DNA of 47,247 nt from Myxococcus sp. (lineage in GTDB: Bacteria; Myxococcota; Myxococcia; Myxococcales; Myxococcaceae): contig JACSRE010000204.1 of the NCBI GenBank assembly GCA_014879945.1, forward strand, positions 1-47,247. Direction: 5' to 3'. The notes under the pieces were generated by a model that was given only the letters and a program-made list of their open reading frames with translations, ran no database searches and had not been told where the DNA came from. Positions 10,101-17,427 of this stretch are shown piece after piece (the first letter of the stretch is position 1; every line of letters starts with the position of its first letter). Made by a program: the position numbers and the translations under genes.

Positions 10101-11097
10101 GAACCTCAGCCCTGAGATCGATCTCTTCTACGTCAACGCCGCTACCGGCACGACGCGCACCTTCCTGTACTCGCAGTACAACGCGGGCTCCGGGGCCACC
10201 ATCGACTCGCTGCGGGTGGTGCGGGGGAGCGGGCGGCACGTGGTGGTGGTGTGGCGGCAGACGGGCGGCGCGGCGAACAACGGCGTGCGCATGGCGCGGT
10301 ACCGCGTCGACGGAGACGGCGGGGCGACGCCCTTCAGCATCGTCAACACCAACGCGTGCGGCGGGGCGTGCACCCTCTCGCCGAGCACCACCTTGCCCTT
10401 CGGCGTGGGCGCCGACTCGAGCGTCGACGACTGGAGCGTCACGCAGACCTGCTCGGCCGCGCTGCGCAAGGTGGGCATCAGCTACCTGACGACCGGCCAG
10501 AGCCTGAACTTCTTCGAGGTGAACGAAGACGGCACCGGCAAGTGGGCGGCGGAAGAGGTCGTCTACACGGTGTCGAGCCCGCGGCTGATGGCCGAGCCCG
10601 ACGTGTCCTTCTATCCCTCGCCGAGTGGGCGCAGCCCGTGGGTGGTGGCGTACGTGACGAAGGACCCGGGCGCGTCGCCGGCGAACGCCGACCTCACCTT
10701 CGGGACGCGGGTGGTGCCGGCGGCCGGGGCGCCGTACTGGTCGTGGGGCTACGCGTGGCTGGCGTACGCGACCGAGAACGGCGTCGACTCGGTCACGCGG
10801 CCGCGGGTGACGGCCTCGTCGAGCCAGCTGTGGTTCGCCGGGCACCGCTTCGTGGCCGACGCCTCGGGGCTCAAGCGCCAGGTGATGACGCGGTTCACCG
10901 ACCTGACGGGCTCCCGGCAGCCGTTCAGCAGCGCCGTCGAGGTGCCGGTGACGAGCGGCGCGTGCGGAGGCGACGTGGACTGCCGCCCCGGCAACAAGCT
11001 GGGCCTCGCCTCGTGGGCGCCCTTCGGCAGGCTCTATTACTCGGCCAGCGGCTCCACCCCGGTCGGGAGCTACGGGAGTCGGTTGACGTGCAACTGA
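7192..11097 (+). CDS. MopE-like lipoprotein with 13 putative metal-binding repeats
   Basis: The 1,301-residue protein starts MRGRFIVGVVLVSLGCGRET, a lipoprotein signal with Cys at residue 16; GGCGGAG is just upstream of this ATG, which rules out the longer in-frame start. Residues ~35-880 contain about 13 imperfect ~60-residue repeats. Each has a CNG(V/A/L)DD(N/D)C(D/N)G-x-(V/I)D core, a 'YYVDGDGDGFG' acidic turn and an 'xDCNDxNPxVKPGA' segment. This is the putative metal-binding motif found in MopE-type proteins; the D-x-D-x-D-G loops resemble calcium sites. The last ~420 residues lack repeats and look beta-rich, possibly a propeller. Role inferred: surface calcium- or metal-binding adhesin or structural protein. 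No transporter is adjacent. Confidence 0.82.
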   Translation: MRGRFIVGVVLVSLGCGRETRIMNTIDAGPPLPMVSCLDADGDGVPGTGSCEGEPRVDCKDNDPLAYPGASELCNGRDDDCDGEVDEGLPRTRYYRDDDLDGVGAAPAGEGCMAPPEGTVTASGDCNDADAAVRPGAAEQCNGGDDDCDGAIDNGLPFQDFYPDADGDGFGDPAGMAVSSCRATVLGRVPNRSDCNDRNPTVKPGASELCNRVDDNCDGQVDNGITFQSYYADVDGDGFGAGGPESSCAPVPGKVTNDADCDDNNPSIKPGAPEVCNGVDDSCDGQIDENLTFTTWFLDGDGDGFGAMGTGVSACAPQAGRVTNGTDCNDGDPMVKPGAPERCNGADDDCDGLVDEGLTFVSYYADQDGDGFGAGAPLSACLPIAGRVTNANDCNDGDPTVKPGAPERCNGVDDDCDGTPDDGLTFTNYYVDGDGDGYGQAGSTPINACAAVTGRVTNATDCNDANASIRPGMAEACNQVDDNCNGQVDEGLATTAWYPDVDGDGRGRLGSTPVNRCNAPAGHVSSNDDCNDLNAAIRPGAVEVCNGVDDNCDGLIDNGAMAQNYWVDGDSDGFGRAGSTSQSSCAPVSGWVTNAADCDDANPAVRPTATEVCNGLDDNCNAAIDEGLTFLTYYVDADADGFGRRMSAGLSSCQPISGRVTNDSDCDDAVFAVRPGATEACNGVDDNCNGLVDEGLPTQNWWVDADVDGYGRATAQAVASCGVVAGSVTNNLDCNDASFAVKPGVAESCNNVDDNCNGLTDEGNPGGGASCLTGQAGVCNAGTQTCVTGALSCVRNVNPSPERCNGLDDDCSGAADEPFPGVGASCSAGVGACQRTGSIACNAAQTGTQCSAVAGAPTAPACDGLDNDCDGVTDEPLLVDTVNVGSTAWQDVEVQPFYYSDGGCRGGQGTGTDALVGGAMVMATGSSGASYQRLDAQGVPAGALAQFTSLTYQDVALAQAGDGFVVAGVWNLSPEIDLFYVNAATGTTRTFLYSQYNAGSGATIDSLRVVRGSGRHVVVVWRQTGGAANNGVRMARYRVDGDGGATPFSIVNTNACGGACTLSPSTTLPFGVGADSSVDDWSVTQTCSAALRKVGISYLTTGQSLNFFEVNEDGTGKWAAEEVVYTVSSPRLMAEPDVSFYPSPSGRSPWVVAYVTKDPGASPANADLTFGTRVVPAAGAPYWSWGYAWLAYATENGVDSVTRPRVTASSSQLWFAGHRFVADASGLKRQVMTRFTDLTGSRQPFSSAVEVPVTSGACGGDVDCRPGNKLGLASWAPFGRLYYSASGSTPVGSYGSRLTCN
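7300..9830 (+). repeat. Internal ~180-bp coding repeats of the MopE-like gene
   Basis: Thirteen copies of a roughly 180-base coding unit are arranged head to tail. Copies differ by point changes and small indels, but the Cys and Asp codons are preserved, indicating selection on the protein. The last two units are shorter and lack the long acidic turn. Confidence 0.8.
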
Positions 11098-11102
11098 TCG
11101 GC

Positions 11103-11131
11103 TTGACACTCAGCCGTCAGGCGGGCACAAG
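11103..11131 (+). promoter_or_regulatory. Possible promoter of tRNA-Pro
   Basis: A perfect -35 hexamer TTGACA (11103-11108) lies 46 bases before the tRNA. At 17-bp spacing the -10 candidate is a poor CACAAG. The position fits a short leader before the tRNA; the -10 match is weak. Confidence 0.35.
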
Positions 11132-11154
11132 AGCGCCCGTCAGTCTCGCTGCAT

Positions 11155-11229
<75 letters not shown>

Positions 11230-11234
11230 TGATG

Positions 11235-11280
11235 GAAGGCCCTGATTCTGTTCGGGAAACCGAATGGGGTCAGGGCCTTC
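11235..11280 (+). terminator. Hairpin terminator after tRNA-Pro
   Basis: An 11-bp outer stem (GAAGGCCCTGA / TCAGGGCCTTC) encloses an inner stem TTCGG/CCGAA with a GAAA loop, starting 7 bases after the tRNA. The tail GACTTTCC is only weakly T-rich. It is a likely terminator or processing hairpin. Confidence 0.6.
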
Positions 11281-11327
11281 GACTTTCCGGCCGTTCGTGG
11301 CGAACGCGCTGGGGGAGCCGCATCCGC

Positions 11328-11942
11328 TCAACACCGCCCCCGCACGCCCGGCACCCCGAACGGCTGCCGCGCCTCGACGTCATCGGCCATGGCCTCGAAG
11401 CGCGCCGCGTTCGGGTCTTCGGTCACCTGGGCGAGGTGCCTTCGCAGCGCGCGCGCCTCGAGGTTCGACGGCGCCACCAGCACCACGGCGTCGACCAGCG
11501 TCGTCGCGGCGGCCACCTCACCCTGCTCGAGCTGGTGGTGCGCCATGGCCAGGTGGCAGGCGAGGTCGGTCTCGCCGATGCGCGAGAGCTGGGCATACAG
11601 CGCCGGCACGAGGGCAGAGCCGGTGGGCTCGTCGCACAGCCGCGTGCGCGCGCCCCGGCAGACGTCGCGGAAGGCCCGGGTGATCGCCGGGTGCACCGGG
11701 TCGAGGCGGGCCGCGTGGCAGATGGCCTCGACCGCCTCGGTGGGCTCACCAAGCTCGTGGTGGGCGATGGCCGCGCACCAGGCCAGGTAGGCCGAGTCGA
11801 TGCCCTGCGCGGTGGCGCGCGCCTTCAGCTCGGCCGTCTTCGTGCGCAGCGTGCTCCAGTCGCCCGCCTCCACCAGCTCCTTGAGCTTCGGGCTCTCTTG
11901 CTGAAGGCGCTTCAGCGCCGCGCGATCGATGGGCGCCGGCAT
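11328..11942 (-). CDS. TPR-like helical protein, paralogue of its upstream neighbour
   Basis: A 204-residue Ala/Leu-rich helical protein without signal peptide. Pairs such as YLAWCAAIAHHELGEPTEAVEA and DLACHLAMAHHQLEQGEVAAA look like divergent tetratricopeptide units. It aligns along most of its length with the gene just upstream: AxAHHELGEPTEAVEAI against NLDRLGDLAMAFETI, RLDPVHPA against RLDPLSPS, PALYAQL against PTLYGLL, and CHLAMAHH against THLAMVRH. They are therefore tandem paralogues, two bases apart and surely in one operon. Function unknown; TPR folds usually mediate protein contacts. Confidence 0.7.
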   Translation of the reverse strand: MPAPIDRAALKRLQQESPKLKELVEAGDWSTLRTKTAELKARATAQGIDSAYLAWCAAIAHHELGEPTEAVEAICHAARLDPVHPAITRAFRDVCRGARTRLCDEPTGSALVPALYAQLSRIGETDLACHLAMAHHQLEQGEVAAATTLVDAVVLVAPSNLEARALRRHLAQVTEDPNAARFEAMADDVEARQPFGVPGVRGRC

Positions 11943-11944
11943 GG

Positions 11945-12565
11945 TCAGGCGCCTTTCCCCTTCGTGGTGATGGGCGCCAGCGGCAGCTCGTCGAGCTCCC
12001 GCACCCGCGCCTCGGCCTCGAACCCGGCCGCGCCCGCCTCGTCACCGCCGAGCCTGGCGACGTTCGCGCGCGCCAACCACGCGTCACGGCTCGCCGGGGC
12101 CAGCAGCGTCACCGCCTCGGCCAGCGCCGCCGCGCGCTCAAGCTGCTTCGTCGCGGCGAGGTGTCGCACCATCGCCAGGTGCGTCGGCACGTCGGCGTCG
12201 TCGGTCTGCTGAAGCAACCCGTACAGCGTCGGCACCGACGCGTCGGTCGGGGCGGCGTTCGCGATGGCCTCCCGGAGCCGGTTCGCGATGACCTCGAACG
12301 ACCGCAGCGCCGACGGGCTCAGCGGGTCCAGGCGCAGGGAGGCTTGAATCGTTTCAAAGGCCATCGCGAGGTCTCCCAGTCGGTCGAGGTTCACCGCCGT
12401 TCCCCAGGCGGCCCAGCCAGACGTCAGGCCCACGCCTTCGAGCCTGGCGGTCACTTCCCTGAACGAGGCCAGCGAGCGCTGGTGCTGCTTCTCGTGCAGC
12501 TCCTCCGACGCCCGCCCGGCGACATCGAACAGGCGGCTCATTCGGGCATCGGCGTACGTAATCAT
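11945..12565 (-). CDS. TPR-like helical protein, first of a tandem pair
   Basis: A 206-residue helical protein starting MITYADARMSRLFDVAGRA. It shares the TPR-like organisation of its downstream paralogue (AWGTAVNLDRLGDLAMAF, PTHLAMVRHLAATKQLERAA, DAWLARANVARLGGDEAGAA). It leads a two-gene minus-strand operon and is divergent from the NERD helicase gene, with a ~146-base shared intergenic region. A short Lys/Gly tail (TKGKGA) ends it. No catalytic motif is seen; function unknown. Confidence 0.7.
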   Translation of the reverse strand: MITYADARMSRLFDVAGRASEELHEKQHQRSLASFREVTARLEGVGLTSGWAAWGTAVNLDRLGDLAMAFETIQASLRLDPLSPSALRSFEVIANRLREAIANAAPTDASVPTLYGLLQQTDDADVPTHLAMVRHLAATKQLERAAALAEAVTLLAPASRDAWLARANVARLGGDEAGAAGFEAEARVRELDELPLAPITTKGKGA

Positions 12566-12711
12566 CGCTCCCCCTCGTCACTCGAAGACCTGGAAACCTG
12601 ACAGCCCCGCCACCTCGCTGAGGTCTCTTGTCTCACGCGCGCCGGACACCCGAGGTCACACGCCGCCGCGCGGGTCTGAAACGCGCGCCGTTCGTGCGAG
12701 GCTCGGCGCCG

Positions 12712-14355
12712 ATGCTCCTGTTCCCACCGAACCGGCCGCGCCCCACCACCAGCCACGCCGAGCGCACCCTCCACGAGGCGTTCTCCACCTCGGCCCTGGA
12801 GTGGACGGTGTTCCACTCGCTGCGCCTGCGGTCGCGCACCGGCTGGGAGGGCGAGGGCGACTTCGTCATCGCCAACCCAACCGGCGGGCTCCTGGTGCTC
12901 GAGGTGAAGGGCGGCGCCATCGAAGCGCGCGGGGGCCTGTGGTTTCAGAACGGGCGCCCGCTCGACCGCCCACCACGCGACCAGGGCCTCACGTTCGTGA
13001 AGCGGCTCATCGCCGAGCTCAAGGCGCAAGGCCTCGACACGCCTCCCTACGGCGTCGCGACCGCCTTCCCCGACTGTGAGTTCTCGGCCCCGCCGTCGAA
13101 CGGCGACCTGCAGGGGTTGGTGCTGGGCCGGCGTGACCTGCCGTACCTGGACGAGGCCATGCGGGCCATCTTCGCGCGCGCCGTGCCCGCCGGCCGGGTG
13201 CCGTCGAGCCGAAAGTGGGTGACCCAGCTCGAGGCGTGGTGGGGCGACAGCTGGGTGCCGTCGGTGACGCTGACCGACCGGGTCGAAGACGCCGCGCAGA
13301 AGGCCATCGCGCTCGACGCCCAGCAGTTCGAGCTGCTCGAGATCGCCGGCGAGAACGCGCGCGCGCTCGTCGAAGGGCCCGCCGGCAGCGGCAAGACGCT
13401 GGTGGCGACCGAGCTGTGCCGGCGCCGCGCGCGCCAGGGCCAGCGCACGCTCTACCTCTGCTTCACCGACGCCCTCGCGAGGGCCGTGCAGACCCAGTTC
13501 CAGGACGCGGCGCTGCCCGAGCCGCGCCCGCGCGCCATCTCGATTCGCCAGCTCGCCGTCGACCTGCTGCGCACCTCGGGCGCGGCCATCCCTCCGCCCG
13601 ACAAGGCCTTCTGGGATCAGGTGTCTTTCACCGCGGCCGTCGACGCGCTCCCGCCCGAGGGCGAGCGGCCGGCCCTGGTGGTGGTGGACGAGGCCCAGGA
13701 CTTCGAGACGAGCGACTGGCTGCTGGTCGAGCAGCTCGCCGGCAAGCGCGGCCTGTGGGTGTTTCGCGACGAGCGCCAGGCCTTCTGGGCCGACCGCGCG
13801 CTGCCCGAGTCGGTGGCCTCGACGCTGACGACGAAGCTCAAGCTGCAGGTGCGGTACCGCTGCCCGCCCGGCCTGGCCGCGTTCGCCGAGTGCTTCGCGA
13901 CGGGCGAGGTGCCCACGAGCCTCCCGCCACCCGACGAGGTGCGCGTCGTGCCCTGCGCCGTCGAAGACACCGTCGAGCGCGTGCGGCACCTCGTCGAGGA
14001 GCTGCGCAAGGGCGGCGCCCGCCCAGCCGACATCGCGGTGGTGAGCCTCGCCGGGCAGACGCGCAGCGAGCTGTTCAAGCGCTCCGCCCTCGGCTCGACG
14101 CCGCTGGTGCACGCCGACGCGCCCGGCGCGAAGGACGGCGTGGTGATGGAGACGTTCCTGCGCTTCAAGGGCCTCGAGCGGCCCTTCGTCATCATCTGCG
14201 AGACCGGGGGCGCGCACCTCACGCACTTCGCCACCCGCATGCACATCGCGCTCACCCGCGCGACGGTTCAGGCCCTCATCGTCGCCAGCCCCGACGCGCT
14301 CGCGCAGCCGCAGCTCGCGGCCTGGCGTGAGGCGGCGCCGCCCGGCGGCTCATGA
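12712..14355 (+). CDS. NERD-domain SF1 (UvrD-like) helicase
   Basis: A 547-residue fusion. The N-terminal ~190 residues are a nuclease-related (NERD) domain: HAERTLHEAF, GEGDFVI and LLVLEVKGG resemble the E...D...ExK core of PD-(D/E)xK folds. Next comes a superfamily-1 helicase: Walker A GPAGSGKT at residues 222-229, Walker B VVVVDEAQDF near 322-330, then QVRYRCPP and a C-terminal FATRMHIALTRAT, the motif VI-like arginine helix. It probably unwinds or remodels DNA; whether the NERD part cuts is unknown. The ATG at 712 bases into kb 12 is chosen because upstream in-frame sequence has no domain character. Its stop overlaps by 6 bp the end of the convergent AddA-like gene. Confidence 0.87.
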   Translation: MLLFPPNRPRPTTSHAERTLHEAFSTSALEWTVFHSLRLRSRTGWEGEGDFVIANPTGGLLVLEVKGGAIEARGGLWFQNGRPLDRPPRDQGLTFVKRLIAELKAQGLDTPPYGVATAFPDCEFSAPPSNGDLQGLVLGRRDLPYLDEAMRAIFARAVPAGRVPSSRKWVTQLEAWWGDSWVPSVTLTDRVEDAAQKAIALDAQQFELLEIAGENARALVEGPAGSGKTLVATELCRRRARQGQRTLYLCFTDALARAVQTQFQDAALPEPRPRAISIRQLAVDLLRTSGAAIPPPDKAFWDQVSFTAAVDALPPEGERPALVVVDEAQDFETSDWLLVEQLAGKRGLWVFRDERQAFWADRALPESVASTLTTKLKLQVRYRCPPGLAAFAECFATGEVPTSLPPPDEVRVVPCAVEDTVERVRHLVEELRKGGARPADIAVVSLAGQTRSELFKRSALGSTPLVHADAPGAKDGVVMETFLRFKGLERPFVIICETGGAHLTHFATRMHIALTRATVQALIVASPDALAQPQLAAWREAAPPGGS

Positions 14356-17300
14356 CACCAGCTCGACGACCCGGCCCAGGACAGCGAGGTGAATGAACCG
14401 GCCGCGGCAGGGCTTGGCGAGGGCCACCTCGAGCGCGCGGGCGTAGGCGTCGAGCTGGCCCTTGAAGCCGCGCGCCTTCTCGACGCCCTTCGCCTCGTCG
14501 CCGGGGAAGGACTTGTGGTCGACCAACCAGAAGCCGGCGTCGTCTTCGAGCACCAGGTCGGCGACGCCGCGCAGCTGGCTCTCGTCCTCCAGCACCTGGC
14601 TGACGGGGAGCTCGCGATGCCACCGGGCGGTCGGCGCGAGCCCCGCGGCCCAGCGGTGCAGCGCGTCCGAGGCCTTCACCAGCAGGTCGGGCCGAACGGC
14701 GCCGCTCTGGCCCCACTGCGCAAGGCTCTCGCGCGCGAGCGTCTTGCGTTCGTCGACGGTGAGCTCGGGGCGATCGACCGCGAGGAACCCGTGCACCGCC
14801 TGGCCCACCTCGTTCATGTCCACCTCGCCCGTGACGAAGAGGCGCTCCGCGAGCTCGGTGACGCGCACCTCGCCTGCAGACCCCTCGGCCTCTGAAGGAG
14901 CGCGGAAGGCGAGCGGCCGCTCGATGGGCCCCAGCGCGATGGGGAGCTCGTCAGCCACGGCCGGCGCGGGCGCGACCGCAGCGGCTTCGCACTCGCGCAC
15001 CTGCACCTCGAGGGTGTGGCCCTTCCACGCGAGCGGCCCGCTGGCGGTCGGCGCCGGCGGCTCGAGGGGCGCGAGCATCCACTGGCCGTCTCCGGCGGCG
15101 AGCACCAGGCGATCGCGCGCCCGGGTCCAACCGACGTAGAGGAGCCGCAGCTCCTGCTTGTCGGCCTCGAGGCCCTCTGCCTCGGCCTCGGGCGCGGCCT
15201 CCATGCGCGTGCGAAGCTCGGTCGTCTGGGCCGGGTGAAACGGGTTGGGCCAGAACCGGAGCCAGCGGCCCTCGAGCGGCGCGCTCAGCGAGAAGGCCGA
15301 GGCCGTCGTCTTCACCGCGAAGCCAAACCGCGGCGGGGCGCGATCGCGGCCGGCCAACGCGAGCACGGTGATCGGCCACTCGAGGCCCTTGGCGCGGTGC
15401 CAGGTGGACACCACGACGGCGTCGGCGCCCGGCAGCGTGGCCTGCGCGTCGAGCGCCTGGTCCTCGAGGAACTCGAAGTACGCGATGAGGCCCGCCGGCG
15501 TCGCGGCGCTCCCGTCGGCGTCGGCGCGCCCGACGTAGTCCACCGCGTGGGCGCGCAGGGCGTCGAGGTTGGCGTAGCGGTGGTGCGAGGCGCCCCACTG
15601 GGCGACCTTTTCGCGCAGCTCCAGGGCGTCAACCGCGGCGTCGAGCGCGGCCAGCGGGCCCGCCGCGGGGAACAGTGCCCGTGCGTCGCGGAGCCGCTCG
15701 TGGAAGCCGAGCGAGCTGAACGGGAGCGCCGCGGGGTCCTCGAGCACGGCGTCGAGCCAGCCGTTGGGGTCGTCGGGGTACCGAATGAGGCGCGCGAACT
15801 CGGCGGCGGCGAGGCGGTCGCGCTCGTCGATGAAGAGGCGCAGGCCGAGCACCGCCGCGCGCGCCTCGGGCGTGGCGAGCAGGCCGGCCCTGCGAACGGT
15901 GGCGGCGGTGCCCACGAGGGCGAGCTGGTCGGCCAGCGCGCGGCACTGGGCGTTGGTGCGGCACAGCACGGCGACGTCGCGCGGCGTCGGCCGCCTGAGG
16001 GTGCCGTCGACGCGGTCGCGCACCCGCGCCGTCTCGTCAGCGAGGAGCTGGACGATGCCCTTCGCCGTCGCCGCGAACCGCGCCTCCAGGTTCTTGCCGG
16101 TGATCGGCCACCACTCGAGCGGGGGACCGAGCGCGGCGTCGTCGGGCCCGGCCGCGGTGAGCGCGCCCCGGGTGGCGGGCAGGCCGTGCGCCTCGAAGGC
16201 GTCGCCGAAGAGCTTCGAGGTGAGCGCGACGAGCGGCGCGCGGCTGCGGAACGACGTCGAGAGCGTCTCGGGCTCCTGGCCCCCGAGGACGGCGTCGATG
16301 GCGGCGTCCATCAGGGCCGGGTCGGTGCCGCGAAACCCGAAGATGGACTGCTTCTGGTCTCCGACCCACACCGACCGCTTCGCCAGGCGCGCCAGGCGGG
16401 TAAAGAGCTCGAGCTGCAGCGGGCTGGTGTCCTGGAACTCGTCGACCAGCACCAGGTCGAGGGTGCCCTCGAGGCGCTTCGAGAGGGCCTCGTTCTGCAG
16501 CAGCTCGAGCGCGAGGGTCTCCTGGTCGACGAAGTCGAGGACCCCGAGCAGCGCCTTCTCTTCGCGCCAGGCCTTCATCACGCGCGAGGTGACGTCGAAG
16601 GTGAGCGTGACGGCGCTCTCGAGGTCGCTGCGGAGGCGGGGGTGGGTGTCGACCTCGCCGGCCATCGCCCGGAGCGCGTCGAAGGCGCCGTCCGACTTCT
16701 TTCCGGCGATCGCGCCCTTCACCTTGGCCCACTGCATCCACTTGGCGGGGCCGCCCCTGAGGGTGGCGAGGAGCTCCTGGGCCTTGGCGACGGCGTCGCG
16801 GGTCGTCTTCGTCGAGTCCTTCGGGTCGACCTCCTGCAGGTGCCGCTCGAGCGCCGCCACCATCGCCTGGTCGCGCGCGGCAGGGGCTCCTTCCGAGGCG
16901 GGCAGAAACCCGAGCAGCCCTTTGACGCTGCGGCGCTTCGACGCCTCGAGGCCTGCCTCGTCGAGCAGGTTCGTGCGGGCATGGACGAGCAGGCGCTCGA
17001 CGTTCTGCTGCCAGTCGAAGTCGCTGAAGCGCGAGGCGAGCTCCGAGAGGCGCTCTCGTTCGGCGTCGGTGACGACGCGCGTGATGACCCGCCGGAGCGC
17101 GACCGCCGCTTGGTCCTCGTCGATGACGCGCAGCTCAGGCGACAGCCCGAGCTCGAAGGCGAAGTCGGCCACCAGCCGCCCGCACACCGAGTTCACCGTG
17201 CCGATGCGGGCGCCCTCGAGCCGCATGGCCTCGTCGTGGAGCCCGGCGCGGAACAGCTCGCTCCGCGCGCGCTCTTTGAGCTCGTCGGCGGCCTTGTTGG

Positions 17301-17427
17301 TGAACGTCGTCGCCAGCACGCACTCGGGCCGCGCGTCACCCGACTGAACCCGCTCGCGCAGCTCCCGCGCGATGCGCGTCGTCTTTCCGCTCCCCGCGCT
17401 CGCCGAGACGACCTCGATGTTCGTCAT
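14350..17427 (-). CDS. addA: AddA/RecB-like helicase-nuclease
   Basis: A 1,025-residue UvrD-family helicase fused to a C-terminal PD-(D/E)xK nuclease, the AddA layout for processing double-strand DNA ends before recombination. Motifs seen: Walker A SASAGSGKT (residues ~8-16), motif II LVLVDEFQDTSPLQ (~327), motif III VWVGDQKQSIFGFRG, motif V STWHRAKGLEWP, and motif VI LLYVGWTRARDRLVLA. The nuclease core near residue 950-985 shows VADLVLEDD, LVDHKSF and GQLDAYARAL. The ATG at 17427 overlaps the stop of the AddB-like gene by four bases (ATGA), indicating translational coupling. It is shorter than Bacillus AddA (~1,230), mostly in inter-motif regions. Symbol by similarity. Confidence 0.88.
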   Translation of the reverse strand: MTNIEVVSASAGSGKTTRIARELRERVQSGDARPECVLATTFTNKAADELKERARSELFRAGLHDEAMRLEGARIGTVNSVCGRLVADFAFELGLSPELRVIDEDQAAVALRRVITRVVTDAERERLSELASRFSDFDWQQNVERLLVHARTNLLDEAGLEASKRRSVKGLLGFLPASEGAPAARDQAMVAALERHLQEVDPKDSTKTTRDAVAKAQELLATLRGGPAKWMQWAKVKGAIAGKKSDGAFDALRAMAGEVDTHPRLRSDLESAVTLTFDVTSRVMKAWREEKALLGVLDFVDQETLALELLQNEALSKRLEGTLDLVLVDEFQDTSPLQLELFTRLARLAKRSVWVGDQKQSIFGFRGTDPALMDAAIDAVLGGQEPETLSTSFRSRAPLVALTSKLFGDAFEAHGLPATRGALTAAGPDDAALGPPLEWWPITGKNLEARFAATAKGIVQLLADETARVRDRVDGTLRRPTPRDVAVLCRTNAQCRALADQLALVGTAATVRRAGLLATPEARAAVLGLRLFIDERDRLAAAEFARLIRYPDDPNGWLDAVLEDPAALPFSSLGFHERLRDARALFPAAGPLAALDAAVDALELREKVAQWGASHHRYANLDALRAHAVDYVGRADADGSAATPAGLIAYFEFLEDQALDAQATLPGADAVVVSTWHRAKGLEWPITVLALAGRDRAPPRFGFAVKTTASAFSLSAPLEGRWLRFWPNPFHPAQTTELRTRMEAAPEAEAEGLEADKQELRLLYVGWTRARDRLVLAAGDGQWMLAPLEPPAPTASGPLAWKGHTLEVQVRECEAAAVAPAPAVADELPIALGPIERPLAFRAPSEAEGSAGEVRVTELAERLFVTGEVDMNEVGQAVHGFLAVDRPELTVDERKTLARESLAQWGQSGAVRPDLLVKASDALHRWAAGLAPTARWHRELPVSQVLEDESQLRGVADLVLEDDAGFWLVDHKSFPGDEAKGVEKARGFKGQLDAYARALEVALAKPCRGRFIHLAVLGRVVELVS

